From: Nonomuraea aridisoli
GTDB lineage: Bacteria; Actinomycetota; Actinomycetes; Streptosporangiales; Streptosporangiaceae
Assembly (NCBI RefSeq): GCF_003236395.1
Contig: NZ_POUD01000018.1
Location: 1 to 63,326 of the forward strand
Length of the DNA stretch: 63,326 nt
Direction: 5' to 3'
Shown piece by piece: positions 16,917 to 25,203 of this stretch. How positions within the stretch are numbered: the stretch's first letter is position 1; every line of letters begins with the position of its first letter. The position numbers and the translations under genes were made by a program. Below the pieces are notes generated by a model. It did no database searches, had not been told where the DNA came from, and saw only the letters and a program-made list of their open reading frames with translations.

Positions 16917-17425
16917 TCAGCCGCCGTCGTCCTCCCTGCTGACCCGGCGCAGGGCCTCCCGCAAGCCGTGCGTCGTCGCGGTGAACGTACGGCCCGCGCC
17001 GGGGTCCACCCGCAGCTCATTCACCAGCGCCAGGCAGAGCAGCAGCATGACCACCACGAACGGCAGCGGGACCAGGATCGTCGCCTGCTGCAGCGCCTGC
17101 AGCCGCCGGCCAGCAGCAGCACCAGCGCGACAGCCCCGACCAGCACACCCCACATCACGACCAAGGTCCGCGGAGGATGCAGCGAGCCCCTGGTGGACAG
17201 CGACCCGAGCACCAACGAGGCCGAGTCCGCGCTGGTGACGAAGTAGAGCGCCACCAGGACCGCCGTGATCACGGTGGTGACCAGGCTGAGCGGCAGGGCG
17301 TCGAGGAGCGCGAACATCGCCGCCTCCGAGCCTTCCCTGATCCTTCCGGCGAAGTCCGCCGCGCCCGTCAGCTGCAGCCACACGGCGATGGCCAACAGCG
17401 GGAGATCGGCTCTCAGCCGGCGCAT
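16917..17425 (-). pseudogene. BCCT (betaine/choline/carnitine) transporter, 3' fragment with frameshift
   Basis: The piece contains GSEAAMFALLDALPLSLVTTVI and ALYFVTSADSASLVLGSLS, the signature of the last transmembrane helices of BCCT transporters, then LVVMWGVLVGAVALVLLLAGG. One base is missing near 17107; in the next frame the family text resumes with LQALQQATILVPLPFVVVMLLLCLALVNELR and runs to a stop at 16917. The first ~350 residues, including the substrate-binding helices, are absent. An ATG at 17425 with a GGAGG opens the residue, but a functional transporter is impossible. It converges with the VOC gene. Confidence 0.7.
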
Positions 17426-17569
17426 CGTGCCTCCAGGGTGACTACTGTGAGTGAGCTCAATAATCCCCTTGGTGAATACCGCCGACCATGAGCCTCTGCG
17501 CTCACATCCCCCTGGCGAGCAGCTCCTTCGCCGCCTGCGCCGCCGTCCGTCCCGCGACACGCGCCACGA

Positions 17570-18592
17570 TCAGTCGTCCGCCGGTCGGCGCATGAGTACG
17601 ATCCGTCCGAAATTGGTGGGGACCATGCGATGGGGCACCAGACCGACGGCCTCTGCCTCGGCGACCAGTTGTTCGGCCGTCGGCGCGAACGGCACCCCCT
17701 GACCCTCGTAGACCAGCCGGCGCAGCGCGAACGGGAGCCGCTGGGCTTCGTCCTCCGGCTCGCTCTCCATTTCCTGGATCATCAGCAGCGCTCCGGGCTT
17801 CAGCGCGCCCCGGATCATGCGCAGCGTCGCGTCCCGCGAAGACTCCGGGAAGAACGGCTGAGCCCAGAAGCAGGCGTCGAAGGCGTCCCTTTCGTCGAAG
17901 TCCCGCGCGTCCATGCAGCGCACCTCCACCCGGTCCGTAACCCCGAGCCTCTTGGCGCGGCTCTCCGCCTCGGCCGCGACGGCGGGCACCAGCTCGATCG
18001 CCACCGCCCGCATGTTCGGGAACATCGAGGCCGAGGTCAGCATCGCGCCGGCCACCCCGCAGCCGACGTCGAGCAGCCGTCCGTCGCGTACCGCCTCGGC
18101 GTACTCCGGGACTTCGGCGTACAGATGCTGGAAAACCGCTTCGGTGACCGGCGTGGGCCGCCCGCCGACCGCCTTGGCGATGACCAGCGCGTCGGCACCG
18201 CCGAGCCGCAGCTCACCCGCGTCCTCAGCCGCCGCGCGCACCAGCCGGATCATCAGCTCCGCCCTGTCGAGCACGGTGCCGAGGTCGATCATCGCGTCGT
18301 CGGCCGCCAGCTCCGCGTACGCCGGGCTCAGCCGGACCTGCCCGTCGTGCTGCTCGACGACGCCCACGGCCTCCAGAGCGCCGACCAGGTTCGCCACCCT
18401 GCCGGCCGGCAGGCGTGAGAAGGCGGCCAGCTGGTCCAGGCCGCGCGGCTCCGCGAGAAAGCTCGTCCACCCCCGTTCGTGCACCATGGCCAGCAACGCC
18501 AGAGCCTGCGCGCCGGTCGCGAGCTCCTCCACACGGCTCTGCGCCGTACGGGCCAGTGCGAGACGCCCCAATGGGGTCGCGTCATCCGTCAT
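17570..18592 (-). CDS. Class I SAM-dependent methyltransferase
   Basis: A 340-residue protein with an N-terminal helical/winged-helix part (residues ~1-130, with PAGRVANLVGALEAVGVVEQHDGQVRLS) and a C-terminal Rossmann methyltransferase (LLDVGCGVAGAML SAM loop, RVEVRCMDARDFDE, then PGALLMIQEME). This two-domain layout resembles O-methyltransferases of natural-product and quinone pathways, where the N-terminal part dimerises. The ATG at 18592 was chosen because the longer frame to 18790 is non-homologous. It has no biosynthetic neighbours, so its substrate is unknown. Confidence 0.85.
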   Translation of the reverse strand: MTDDATPLGRLALARTAQSRVEELATGAQALALLAMVHERGWTSFLAEPRGLDQLAAFSRLPAGRVANLVGALEAVGVVEQHDGQVRLSPAYAELAADDAMIDLGTVLDRAELMIRLVRAAAEDAGELRLGGADALVIAKAVGGRPTPVTEAVFQHLYAEVPEYAEAVRDGRLLDVGCGVAGAMLTSASMFPNMRAVAIELVPAVAAEAESRAKRLGVTDRVEVRCMDARDFDERDAFDACFWAQPFFPESSRDATLRMIRGALKPGALLMIQEMESEPEDEAQRLPFALRRLVYEGQGVPFAPTAEQLVAEAEAVGLVPHRMVPTNFGRIVLMRRPADD

Positions 18593-18757
18593 CGTTCGTC
18601 CCCCGACAATCAATGGTGTTACCGCAGTACGCAGGCACGATGCCAAGCGCTGAGCGGCACTGTAGCCCTCGTGAGAACGCCGCCTCGCCGCACCCCCGAA
18701 GAACCGCGCGCGAAACATACCCGTTGCCGGGGATCGCGCAACAGGCGACACTGCGGC

Positions 18758-19065
18758 GTGCACTGCGACGAGTTGCGGGACCGCGTCCACACGGCGTCGC
18801 GCGCCGGCGACGCCCGGCCCGTCCTCGAACTCGCCTTCCTCCTGGAGGAACGGGGCGTGAGCACCCGGGAGAGGACGCGCAAGGGGCGCTCGCGACCGTC
18901 GCCGACGCCGCTCAGCAAGCGATCATGGGGCAGAGCTGGAAGGTCTGGCCCGTCTGCGGCGCGCACGACCGCGGCCTGCGGGCCGTACTGGATCAGAAGA
19001 CCGCCGTCTGGCGGTGCACCGGCGGCGGGACGCACACCGTCGCCCCGGTCGGCGCACTGCCGTGA
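18758..19065 (+). pseudogene. Small cysteine-containing hypothetical, disrupted by 2-nt slip
   Basis: Two frames join into one plausible protein. The first reads CDELRDRVHTASRAGDARPVLELAFLLEERGVSTRE to about 18870; the second continues with DAQGALATVADAAQQAIMGQSWKVWPVCGAHDRGL and WRCTGGGTHTVAPVGAL, stopping at 19065. The switch lies at a GAGAG run, which looks like an extra AG dinucleotide. The C-terminal part with spaced Cys and His residues suggests a small metal-binding module. The family is unnamed to me. The start is not certain. Confidence 0.45.
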
Positions 19066-19076
19066 TCAGGCTCGGG

Positions 19077-19820
19077 TCACCACGCGACGGGGCCGAGACG
19101 ATCGACGAAGATCCCGGTCGGGCCGTCCGCGTCGATCGTCGCCAGCCTGACGATCGAGTCGGTGCCCTCGGTGACCGTCAGCTCGCCGGTGTGATGGTTC
19201 ATGTCGGTCGCGGCGAATTTGCGGTTCGCGACCTCGCCGGGGGTGGCGACGTTGAACTTGATCTTCGGTAGCGCCTGGGCGTACCGGACAGTGATCATGT
19301 TCAGCGCCGCTTTCGACGAGCTGTACGCGAGCTCGTGGAACTGCGAGAAGGGCTGCTCCGGATCGGTCACGACCGTGAACGAACCGCCGGCGCTGGACAC
19401 CATCACCACCCGCGGATGGTCCGCCGCCTGCAGCAGGGGCAGGAACGCGTGCGTGACCCGGATCGGCCCGTACACGTTGGTGTCGTAGACGGAGTGGATC
19501 TCCTCGACCGTCGCGGCCGCCGGCGCCACGCCCTTGCCGGGCGCGCCGGCGTTGTTGATCAGTACGTCGAGGTGGTCGGTGTGCTGCTCGACGAGGCGTA
19601 CGGCGTCGGTGACCGACTGGTCCGAGGTCACGTCGAGGGGGACCATGACCACGTGCACGCCGCCGGCGGTCAGTTTCTCGGCGGCCGCCCGTCCCCGGCC
19701 TTCGTCACGCGAGCCGAGAAAGACCGTCCAGCCCATCTCCCCGAGCCGCCGGGCCGCCTCGAAACCGAGCCCCTTGTTGCCTCCGGTGATCAGCACCGAG
19801 GTCTGTTCCGCGTTCGTCAT
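19077..19820 (-). CDS. SDR family NAD(P)-dependent oxidoreductase
   Basis: A 247-residue short-chain dehydrogenase. It has the cofactor loop ITGGNKGLGFEAARRLGE (residues ~11-28), the VLINNAGAPGKG motif, the catalytic Ser in VMVSSAGGS and the AYSSSKAALN Tyr/Lys pair. It resembles the carbonyl-reductase-like actinomycete SDRs. It is divergent from the SnoaL-like gene at 19922 with about 100 bp between starts. Complete; substrate unknown. Confidence 0.92.
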   Translation of the reverse strand: MTNAEQTSVLITGGNKGLGFEAARRLGEMGWTVFLGSRDEGRGRAAAEKLTAGGVHVVMVPLDVTSDQSVTDAVRLVEQHTDHLDVLINNAGAPGKGVAPAAATVEEIHSVYDTNVYGPIRVTHAFLPLLQAADHPRVVMVSSAGGSFTVVTDPEQPFSQFHELAYSSSKAALNMITVRYAQALPKIKFNVATPGEVANRKFAATDMNHHTGELTVTEGTDSIVRLATIDADGPTGIFVDRLGPVAW

Positions 19821-19921
19821 GCCCTCTCGACGATGTACCGCGCTCGAATGTGATGGGCCTCGATGTCACAAATCGACCGGCTCCGGTGTCACGTGTACGA
19901 GAGCCGGAGTGAGGAGAAACC

Positions 19922-20350
19922 ATGACCACAACCCGCGACCAAGCGGTGTGGAACCGCCTGCACGACGCGACGAACAGCGGCGACGCGGAGCTCATCGCGA
20001 AGACGATCGACGAGGTCGTCGACCCCGACCTGATCTTCCACGCGCCCGTGCCGACCGGCGCCGCCGGCGCGCAGGCCCTCAAGCACGTGTGGGCGACGCT
20101 CCTGCGCGCGTTCCCCGACATCCACGTCACGGTCGATGACGTGATCAGCGAGGGCGACAAGGTCGTATGCCGAAACACGGTCACGGGGACCCATCAGGGC
20201 GAATACCTGGGCCTGCCGCCGACCGGCAGGTCGGTCACGTACAACGAGATCTTCATCCTCCGCTTCGCGGACGGCCGCATCGCCGAGATCTGGGGCGTCG
20301 TCGACCTCGCCACCCAACTGCGCCAACTCGGCCTGCTCCGCATGCCCTAG
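19922..20350 (+). CDS. SnoaL-like ester cyclase / nuclear transport factor 2-fold protein
   Basis: A 142-residue SnoaL-like protein. The pattern WNRLHDATNSGDAELIAKTIDEVVDPDLIFHAPVP, followed by TVDDVISEGDKVVCRNTVTGTHQGEYLGLPPTGRSV and EIFILRFADGRIAEIWGVVD, is characteristic of the ester-cyclase/SnoaL group with a cone-shaped alpha+beta barrel. Such proteins are widespread and mostly of unknown substrate. GAGGAG precedes the ATG. The 3' end is followed by the C-terminal remains of a DUF6928 gene on the other strand. Confidence 0.88.
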   Translation: MTTTRDQAVWNRLHDATNSGDAELIAKTIDEVVDPDLIFHAPVPTGAAGAQALKHVWATLLRAFPDIHVTVDDVISEGDKVVCRNTVTGTHQGEYLGLPPTGRSVTYNEIFILRFADGRIAEIWGVVDLATQLRQLGLLRMP

Positions 20351-20371
20351 GCGATCGGACGGGGGCTGTGT

Positions 20372-20836
20372 CACCTCGTACCCGGCGAGCGTGATCTTCT
20401 CCAGCGCGACGTCGTCGAAGGTGACGCCGAACAACTCTCGCATCGCATCGTCCCCGAGGCTCATCGCCTCGTACGGGTCGGGCGCGCCGTCGCCATCCAG
20501 GTACGGGGCCTCGAAGAGCAGCGGTTCGCCGAGTAGCTCGGACACCCCGTCACTCCCGGAAGCGCTGAACGACCGCAAGGCGCCGTCACCGTCCCAGATC
20601 GCGTACGCGAACCAGTCACCCCCGCTGTGCGTCGCGACCAGGTAGCTCGTCCGGCCGGCGGCCTCGTCCAGGAAGCGTCGGTCGAGCTCGGACGGCTCCG
20701 TGAGGAACGCTTCGTCCGTGCACACGACGGCAAGGCCGGGCAGGCACGCCGCGTACACCCGGCCTTCCTCGGGCGAGCACTGATGGAGCAAGGAGCCGCC
20801 CCTGATCTCACAGCACCCTGGAGCGCACCACCGACA
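20372..20836 (-). pseudogene. DUF6928 family protein, N-terminally truncated
   Basis: A minus-strand open frame reads EEGRVYAACLPGLAVVCTDEAFL and ATHSGGDWFAYAIWDGDGALRSF then GEPLLFEAPYLDGDGAPDPYEAMSLGDDAMRELFG, which match the second half of DUF6928 proteins. The usual N-terminal ~60 residues with the conserved start are absent; an in-frame TGA closes the frame at about 20839, and no ATG is present. At the left the frame runs on without a stop into antisense of the SnoaL gene, although TGA occurs in another frame right after the expected last residues (LAGYEV), so a small 3' frameshift also seems likely. Function of DUF6928 is unknown. Confidence 0.6.
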
Positions 20837-20847
20837 TCACCGGCGGA

Positions 20848-21291
20848 TCAAGAAAACGGCCGGCGCACCATGAACACGTCCACCTCGTCCTCGGTCTCCA
20901 CCGTGAACCCATGCCGCTCGTACAACCGGCGCGCCGGACTGCCCTGCAAGACGTTCAGCCGGACCACGGCGCCTTCACGATCGCACCCTTCCAGCAACCT
21001 GCTCAGCACGGCGGAACCGATGCCCCTGCCCTGCCGATCCGGCTCCAGATAGAAATGCTCCAGCCAACAGGCGTGCTCCGCAGGCCGCAACGCCACACAC
21101 CCGGCCATGGCGCCGTCCACCTCGATCACCCACGTGTGCTCCGGCGCGAACCCGTCCCGCAGCCGCTGCCGCACCCGCACCTCGTCGTACCGCCCGAGCC
21201 GCTCGAGATCCGGCCTCAGCACCACGGCCCGCAACTCGGCCACCGCCTCGACATCCGCCACCGAAGCCGCCCGAAGCCCCCAGTCCGCCAC
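20848..21291 (-). CDS. GNAT family N-acetyltransferase
   Basis: A 147-residue acetyltransferase. The acetyl-CoA loop is DRQGRGIGSAVLSRLL (preceded by WLEHFYLEP), and the C-terminal motif SPARRLYERHGFTVETEDEVDVFM fits GNAT motif B. Complete and of normal length. No linked substrate enzyme is visible. Confidence 0.9.
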   Translation of the reverse strand: MADWGLRAASVADVEAVAELRAVVLRPDLERLGRYDEVRVRQRLRDGFAPEHTWVIEVDGAMAGCVALRPAEHACWLEHFYLEPDRQGRGIGSAVLSRLLEGCDREGAVVRLNVLQGSPARRLYERHGFTVETEDEVDVFMVRRPFS

Positions 21292-21333
21292 GGTCGCGAT
21301 GCTAGCGGCCCCGCATTCGACCGAGAGACCCGG

Positions 21334-21999
21334 CTACGGCCGGATCACCGTCGGTTTCAGGGATCGAACCAGCGCCGCGGCCTCCTGAAGACGTCGTTTC
21401 TCGCCTTCGCTCAGGGTCGGGTTGGCGGCACGCATCGCCAAAGCCCCTGCCAGGTTGATCGCATGCTCGACGTGGCCGAGCAGGGAGACCAGGACGGCAC
21501 GAGCCGGTAACGCTTCGTTCCGCGGATCCACCGCGACCTCCGCCAGGATCAACGCCGATATCCCCCAGTCCAGGGCGGGCGGACCCTCCGTCGTGTTGCT
21601 CCAGTCGATCACCATCGGCCCGGCGGGCGTGATCATCACATTTTCCGGGTGCAGGTCGAGATGCAGCACACGATCCGCCGGATCAGCTGAGATTCGCGCC
21701 GGCAGCGCGTGGAGTCGATGCAGCAGGCTCGCAAGGACCGCACCGATCTCTTCCGCGGAGATCGTCCCCTGCTGGAGCGCCCCCACCATGGTGGGACCGC
21801 TCAACCGTTCCATGGTCAATTCGCCGCCGTCGATCGAGCCGACTCTCGGGACCGGATAGCCCAGGTCGAATAGGTAGGACATCACCTCAGCCTCGGCGGA
21901 CGCGTCATGACCGTCCCGATACCGGCGAACCACCCATGCGTCATCGACTGCGAACACATCCGCAGTACGGCCAGAGCCGACAAGGGGACCGATCCGCAT
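21334..21999 (-). CDS. Aminoglycoside phosphotransferase (APH) family kinase-like protein
   Basis: A 221-residue small kinase-fold protein. The catalytic loop HLDLHPENVMI has the Brenner motif Asp and Asn, and VIDWSN serves as the metal-binding DFG equivalent. The N-lobe contains the GSGRTADVFAVDDAWVVRRY glycine-loop and Lys/Arg region. It is shorter than classical APH enzymes and lacks features of a specific resistance class, so resistance should not be assumed. It may phosphorylate a small sugar, amino alcohol or antibiotic. Complete. Confidence 0.85.
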   Translation of the reverse strand: MRIGPLVGSGRTADVFAVDDAWVVRRYRDGHDASAEAEVMSYLFDLGYPVPRVGSIDGGELTMERLSGPTMVGALQQGTISAEEIGAVLASLLHRLHALPARISADPADRVLHLDLHPENVMITPAGPMVIDWSNTTEGPPALDWGISALILAEVAVDPRNEALPARAVLVSLLGHVEHAINLAGALAMRAANPTLSEGEKRRLQEAAALVRSLKPTVIRP

Positions 22000-22062
22000 G
22001 GCACGAGCATAAGAGGCGGTCGGCTTTCTACGGTGCGTCCACCCGCGCGTGCGGCCCCGTAC

Positions 22063-22521
22063 TCAGATGGACATCCAGCAATAAAGGCGGTGCCCTCGCT
22101 GCCTGATTCGCGCCGCCAAGTCCCGCAGGTCGTGGAGCGGCCGGTGGAGGACGGCAGGATCGGTCAAACCATGAAACTCCTCTGTCTCCGACCAAGCCCC
22201 GGCCACCGCAACGAGCTGCTCATCGGTAGCCTCCGCGAGCACCGCCGTGAGCCTGTCGGCAACGCTGACCACCCCTTTCTCTCCGGACTCCACGAATCTC
22301 ACCGCGGAAACACCGTGGCTCTCGGCGATTTCGTCATACGACCGGCCGACCAGCAGCGCTTCGAGCTTTCCCAGCATCACGGCCGGATCGATGCCCTTGA
22401 GATCGACACTGTCCTTCTGCTCCGCTCCGAGCGGCGGATACGCCGGCCCGCCCACCCAGTCGACAACGGCGGCGGCTTCCTCATCGGTGGCCGCACCGAA
22501 GTAGTCATACAGAACACCCAC
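22063..22521 (-). CDS. Hypothetical protein, start uncertain
   Basis: About 152 residues starting with VGVLYDYFGAATDEEAAAVVDW (GTG 22521), an arrangement seen in small actinomycete proteins of unknown function. A TTG at 22557 is an alternative start; neither has a convincing Shine-Dalgarno sequence. The protein is acidic and predicted to be mainly helical, with no cysteine cluster, membrane segment or signal peptide. It lies just downstream of a deleted NUDIX gene on the same strand, and its own 5' end may have been altered in the same event. Confidence 0.55.
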   Translation of the reverse strand: MGVLYDYFGAATDEEAAAVVDWVGGPAYPPLGAEQKDSVDLKGIDPAVMLGKLEALLVGRSYDEIAESHGVSAVRFVESGEKGVVSVADRLTAVLAEATDEQLVAVAGAWSETEEFHGLTDPAVLHRPLHDLRDLAARIRQRGHRLYCWMSI

Positions 22522-22566
22522 GAAGGGAGAGTGTGCCAGCGACCGGCTTGCCTCCAACGGCCGGCT

Positions 22567-22882
22567 TCACCGCCCTCCTTCCCACCCGCGTTCCGAATAG
22601 AGAACGCCCTTGCCGATCAACTCCAGGACCTCCATCGCGTACGGGATCATCTCGGTGGGAAGCGCGCCCGGCGAGAACCATCTCCAGCCCGCACATTTGT
22701 CCGGCTCCCTGTTGACCACTTCCGCTGCCCAGCGCGGCGGACTCACCCTGCTCCAGGCGCCCGGCCGGAAAGTGGTACGCCCCGTCCATGAAGCCGGTGT
22801 TCACCCGTTCGCCGAGAAGGAGCCGCTCATCGGCACACAGGAGAAGGTGCAGATCAACACAGAAGCCAGGCCGGACGGTCAT
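22567..22882 (-). pseudogene. NUDIX hydrolase missing its catalytic box
   Basis: From an ATG at 22882 the product reads FCVDLHLLLCADERLLLGERVNTGF and GAYHFPAGRLEQGES, the standard first part of a NUDIX protein. The next expected segment, the Nudix box GX5EX7REUXEEXGU, is absent. After a frame change near 22745 the C-terminal family text resumes: VVNREPDKCAGWRWFSPGALPTEMIPYAMEVL to the stop at 22567. About 45 residues are lost, including every catalytic metal ligand, so this cannot act as a NUDIX hydrolase. The deletion type (internal, plus frame change) is like that of the molybdopterin gene at 5427. Confidence 0.7.
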
Positions 22883-23065
22883 GAGCCAAGGTGTCCTCTC
22901 AACGGTCCCGTACAAACTGCCTCCCGGCCTATCACGGCTGGCAGGCTGCCACCGGGCGTTAATTCGTTCGCGTGGCAGGCCCTGAGCGCCTAGCGTTACT
23001 CCCCTACGGCTGCGGACGTGCTCCTGTCCGCGGCTCGAATCAGCAGATCGGAGACGCGGAGCAGA

Positions 23066-23788
23066 ATGACCAGTCACCTGATCGCGCTCTGCTTCGACGC
23101 GCACGACCCGCTCGGCCTCGCGCGCTTCTGGGCCGGAGTCCTGGGCTGGGAGACGGCCGACGACCCTCGAGACGGCGTCACCCTCCTGCCGAACGATGAC
23201 ACCGGCTTCCCGATCCGGTTCCTCCCGACCAAGGAGAAAAAGGTCGGGCAGAACCAGATGCACTTCGACCTGACGAGCACGTCCCTCGAGGACCAGCAGC
23301 AGACGGTGGCGAGGTCGCTGGGGCTCGGCGCCCGGCACATCGACATCGGTCAACGCCCGGAGGAGGGTCATGTGGTGCTCGCAGACCCCGAGGGCAACGA
23401 GTTCTGCGTCATCGCGCCGGGCAACAAGTTCCTCGCCGAGTGCGGATTCGTCGGAGCGCTCGCGTGCGACGGCTCGCAGCAGGTCGGGTACTTCTGGAGC
23501 GAGGCGCTGGGCTGGCCGCTGGTGTGGGATCAGAACGAAGAGACCGCGATCCGCTCACCCCACGGCGGCCCGAAAATCACGTGGGGCGGTCCGCCACTGA
23601 TGCCGCAGACGGGCAAATACCGGCTGCACTTCGACATCGCCCCACCCGCCGACGGTGACCGGCAAGCGGAGGTCGACCGTCTCATCTCCCTGGGCGCGAC
23701 CCGCATCGACATCGGCCAGGGCGACGTCGACTGGGTGGTCATGGCCGATCCCGACGGCCACGAATTCTGCGTTTACCCCCCGCGCTGA
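23066..23788 (+). CDS. Tandem two-domain VOC family protein
   Basis: A 240-residue fusion of two VOC modules. Module 1 (residues 1-~120) starts LIALCFDAHDPLGLARFWAGVLGW and ends VVLADPEGNEFCVI. Module 2 starts ECGFVGALACDGSQQVGYFWSEALGW and ends VVMADPDGHEFCVYPPR. Both keep the strand with a metal-side His (QMHFDLTSTSL and RLHFDIAPPAD). The fusion places both half-sites of a VOC active site in one chain, as in many bacterial dioxygenase or glyoxalase-like proteins. GGAG lies 5 bases before the ATG at 23066. Substrate unknown. Confidence 0.9.
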   Translation: MTSHLIALCFDAHDPLGLARFWAGVLGWETADDPRDGVTLLPNDDTGFPIRFLPTKEKKVGQNQMHFDLTSTSLEDQQQTVARSLGLGARHIDIGQRPEEGHVVLADPEGNEFCVIAPGNKFLAECGFVGALACDGSQQVGYFWSEALGWPLVWDQNEETAIRSPHGGPKITWGGPPLMPQTGKYRLHFDIAPPADGDRQAEVDRLISLGATRIDIGQGDVDWVVMADPDGHEFCVYPPR

Positions 23789-23969
23789 CCAGAACCACCA
23801 CGGCGTCACTGGCCCGGGGGCTCAACGGGGTGATCCTCGCCAGTCACGTCGAGCTTCCTTCTCAAGGTCACGAGACGCTCGAAGCAAGCTCGACCACCCG
23901 ACCCCCGGGAGCCGCCCGCATGCGACAGAAACACCTGTCAGCTGGGCGTTGATCCCTTAACGTCCTGCT

Positions 23970-25196
23970 ATGTCTCAACCGCCGTACGGCCCGCCCTGGC
24001 AGCCGGGCCACACCCCGCAGCAAGGCCCAGGCGGCCCGTACACGCCACCCCCGCACCAACCGCAGGGATGGCCACCTCCGCCTGGACAACCCTCCATGCC
24101 GCCGGGGCCGCCGCACGGGCCTTGGCCGCCGCCGCAGGGCTGGCAGGGCGCACCGCCCCCATCGCCGCCGACCGGCCGGAAGGGCACGATCGTGCTCATC
24201 GCGTCGATCGTCGCAGTGGTCTCGGTCGCGGCGGGCATCGGCGGCGCGGCGCTGCTGGGCGTGTTCGACAACGAGGGCGGCGGCGCGCCGATCGCGGACT
24301 CCCCCGAGGAGATCGCCGGCTTGAGCAAGGACCGGCTCACCCAGGCCGACGTGACGAAGATCAACGGGGACGCGCTGTTCTGGGCGATGTTCAGGAAGCA
24401 GGCCACCCAGCCGGTCGCGCACGCCAAGAGACTCACCTACCGCGACCTCGACGACTTCGAGGCGGGCATGCCGGACGGCATCGAGGAATCCGCGCACGAC
24501 TACCGCTCCAAGCAGTTCTCGCATACCGCGTTGTCGCTGCGGGACGGCAAGGTCCCCGACCACCTGACCCGGTGCGTCGACGGCGCCAGCTACTACGTCT
24601 TCCTCACCCTCAGCGAGGACCGGCAGGACTGGGATTCGATTTCCAAGTCGGACCAGACGTGCGAGCGCACCTACAGCCCCGGCCGGTACTCCGACGGGGT
24701 GAACATCAACGGTCTCACCGATGAGCAGGCCGACGCCTTCGTGGGCTACCTGCGGGACGGCGCCGCGAAGGGCCTGATGAGGCCCGGGAAGCCGGCACTG
24801 GCGGAGCACGACGGCAAGCAGTACGTACGCCTCCCGGTCGAGCTCAAGCCGGTCAAGATGGACGGCCACTACTGGGGCGGACAGGTTCTCATCTTCGCCC
24901 TCCACGAGATCGGCTTCGACGGCAAGAGCATCGGGGAGCACCCGTACGCCTATTACGGCCGCGGCGGCGGCGGCTTCGAGATCACTTACCTGATCGACCC
25001 CAAGTCCCTGCTGCCCGTGTACGGGGAGTTCCGGGAGACCCCGGGGATGAACGAGGAGACCGATCGCCCCGACCCCATGAACACCGGCGACCTGTCGGCC
25101 TATCGCATCCACTACATCTGGCACGGGAAGGTGCCGAAGCTCAACCTCAAGGGCAAGAAGCCGCTCACCTTCTCCTGGCCGGACGAGGAGTCCTGA
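23970..25196 (+). CDS. Proline-rich membrane-anchored protein with extracytoplasmic domain
   Basis: A 408-residue type II-like membrane protein. Residues 1-~67 are a cytoplasmic Pro/Gly/Gln-rich tail; one transmembrane helix (about 72-98, IVLIASIVAVVSVAAGIGGA) follows; residues ~100-408 form a large, presumably extracellular, domain of unknown family. That domain has two cysteines in the region LTRCVDGASYY to QTCERTYSP that could form a disulfide, and a YRIHYIWHGKVPKL stretch near the end. This layout is common in actinomycetes and no function is known. Complete, on its own transcript. Confidence 0.7.
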   Translation: MSQPPYGPPWQPGHTPQQGPGGPYTPPPHQPQGWPPPPGQPSMPPGPPHGPWPPPQGWQGAPPPSPPTGRKGTIVLIASIVAVVSVAAGIGGAALLGVFDNEGGGAPIADSPEEIAGLSKDRLTQADVTKINGDALFWAMFRKQATQPVAHAKRLTYRDLDDFEAGMPDGIEESAHDYRSKQFSHTALSLRDGKVPDHLTRCVDGASYYVFLTLSEDRQDWDSISKSDQTCERTYSPGRYSDGVNINGLTDEQADAFVGYLRDGAAKGLMRPGKPALAEHDGKQYVRLPVELKPVKMDGHYWGGQVLIFALHEIGFDGKSIGEHPYAYYGRGGGGFEITYLIDPKSLLPVYGEFRETPGMNEETDRPDPMNTGDLSAYRIHYIWHGKVPKLNLKGKKPLTFSWPDEES

Positions 25197-25203
25197 GACC
25201 GGC

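Noticed and set aside
19840..19875. TGTGA...TCACA inverted repeat as a CRP site between SDR and SnoaL genes
   Set aside because: The arms are 12 bp apart instead of 6, and no other support for CRP control was seen.
21334..21999. Antibiotic resistance kinase
   Set aside because: The APH fold is clear but the protein is short, lacks class-specific motifs, and such genes are common in actinomycetes without resistance roles.
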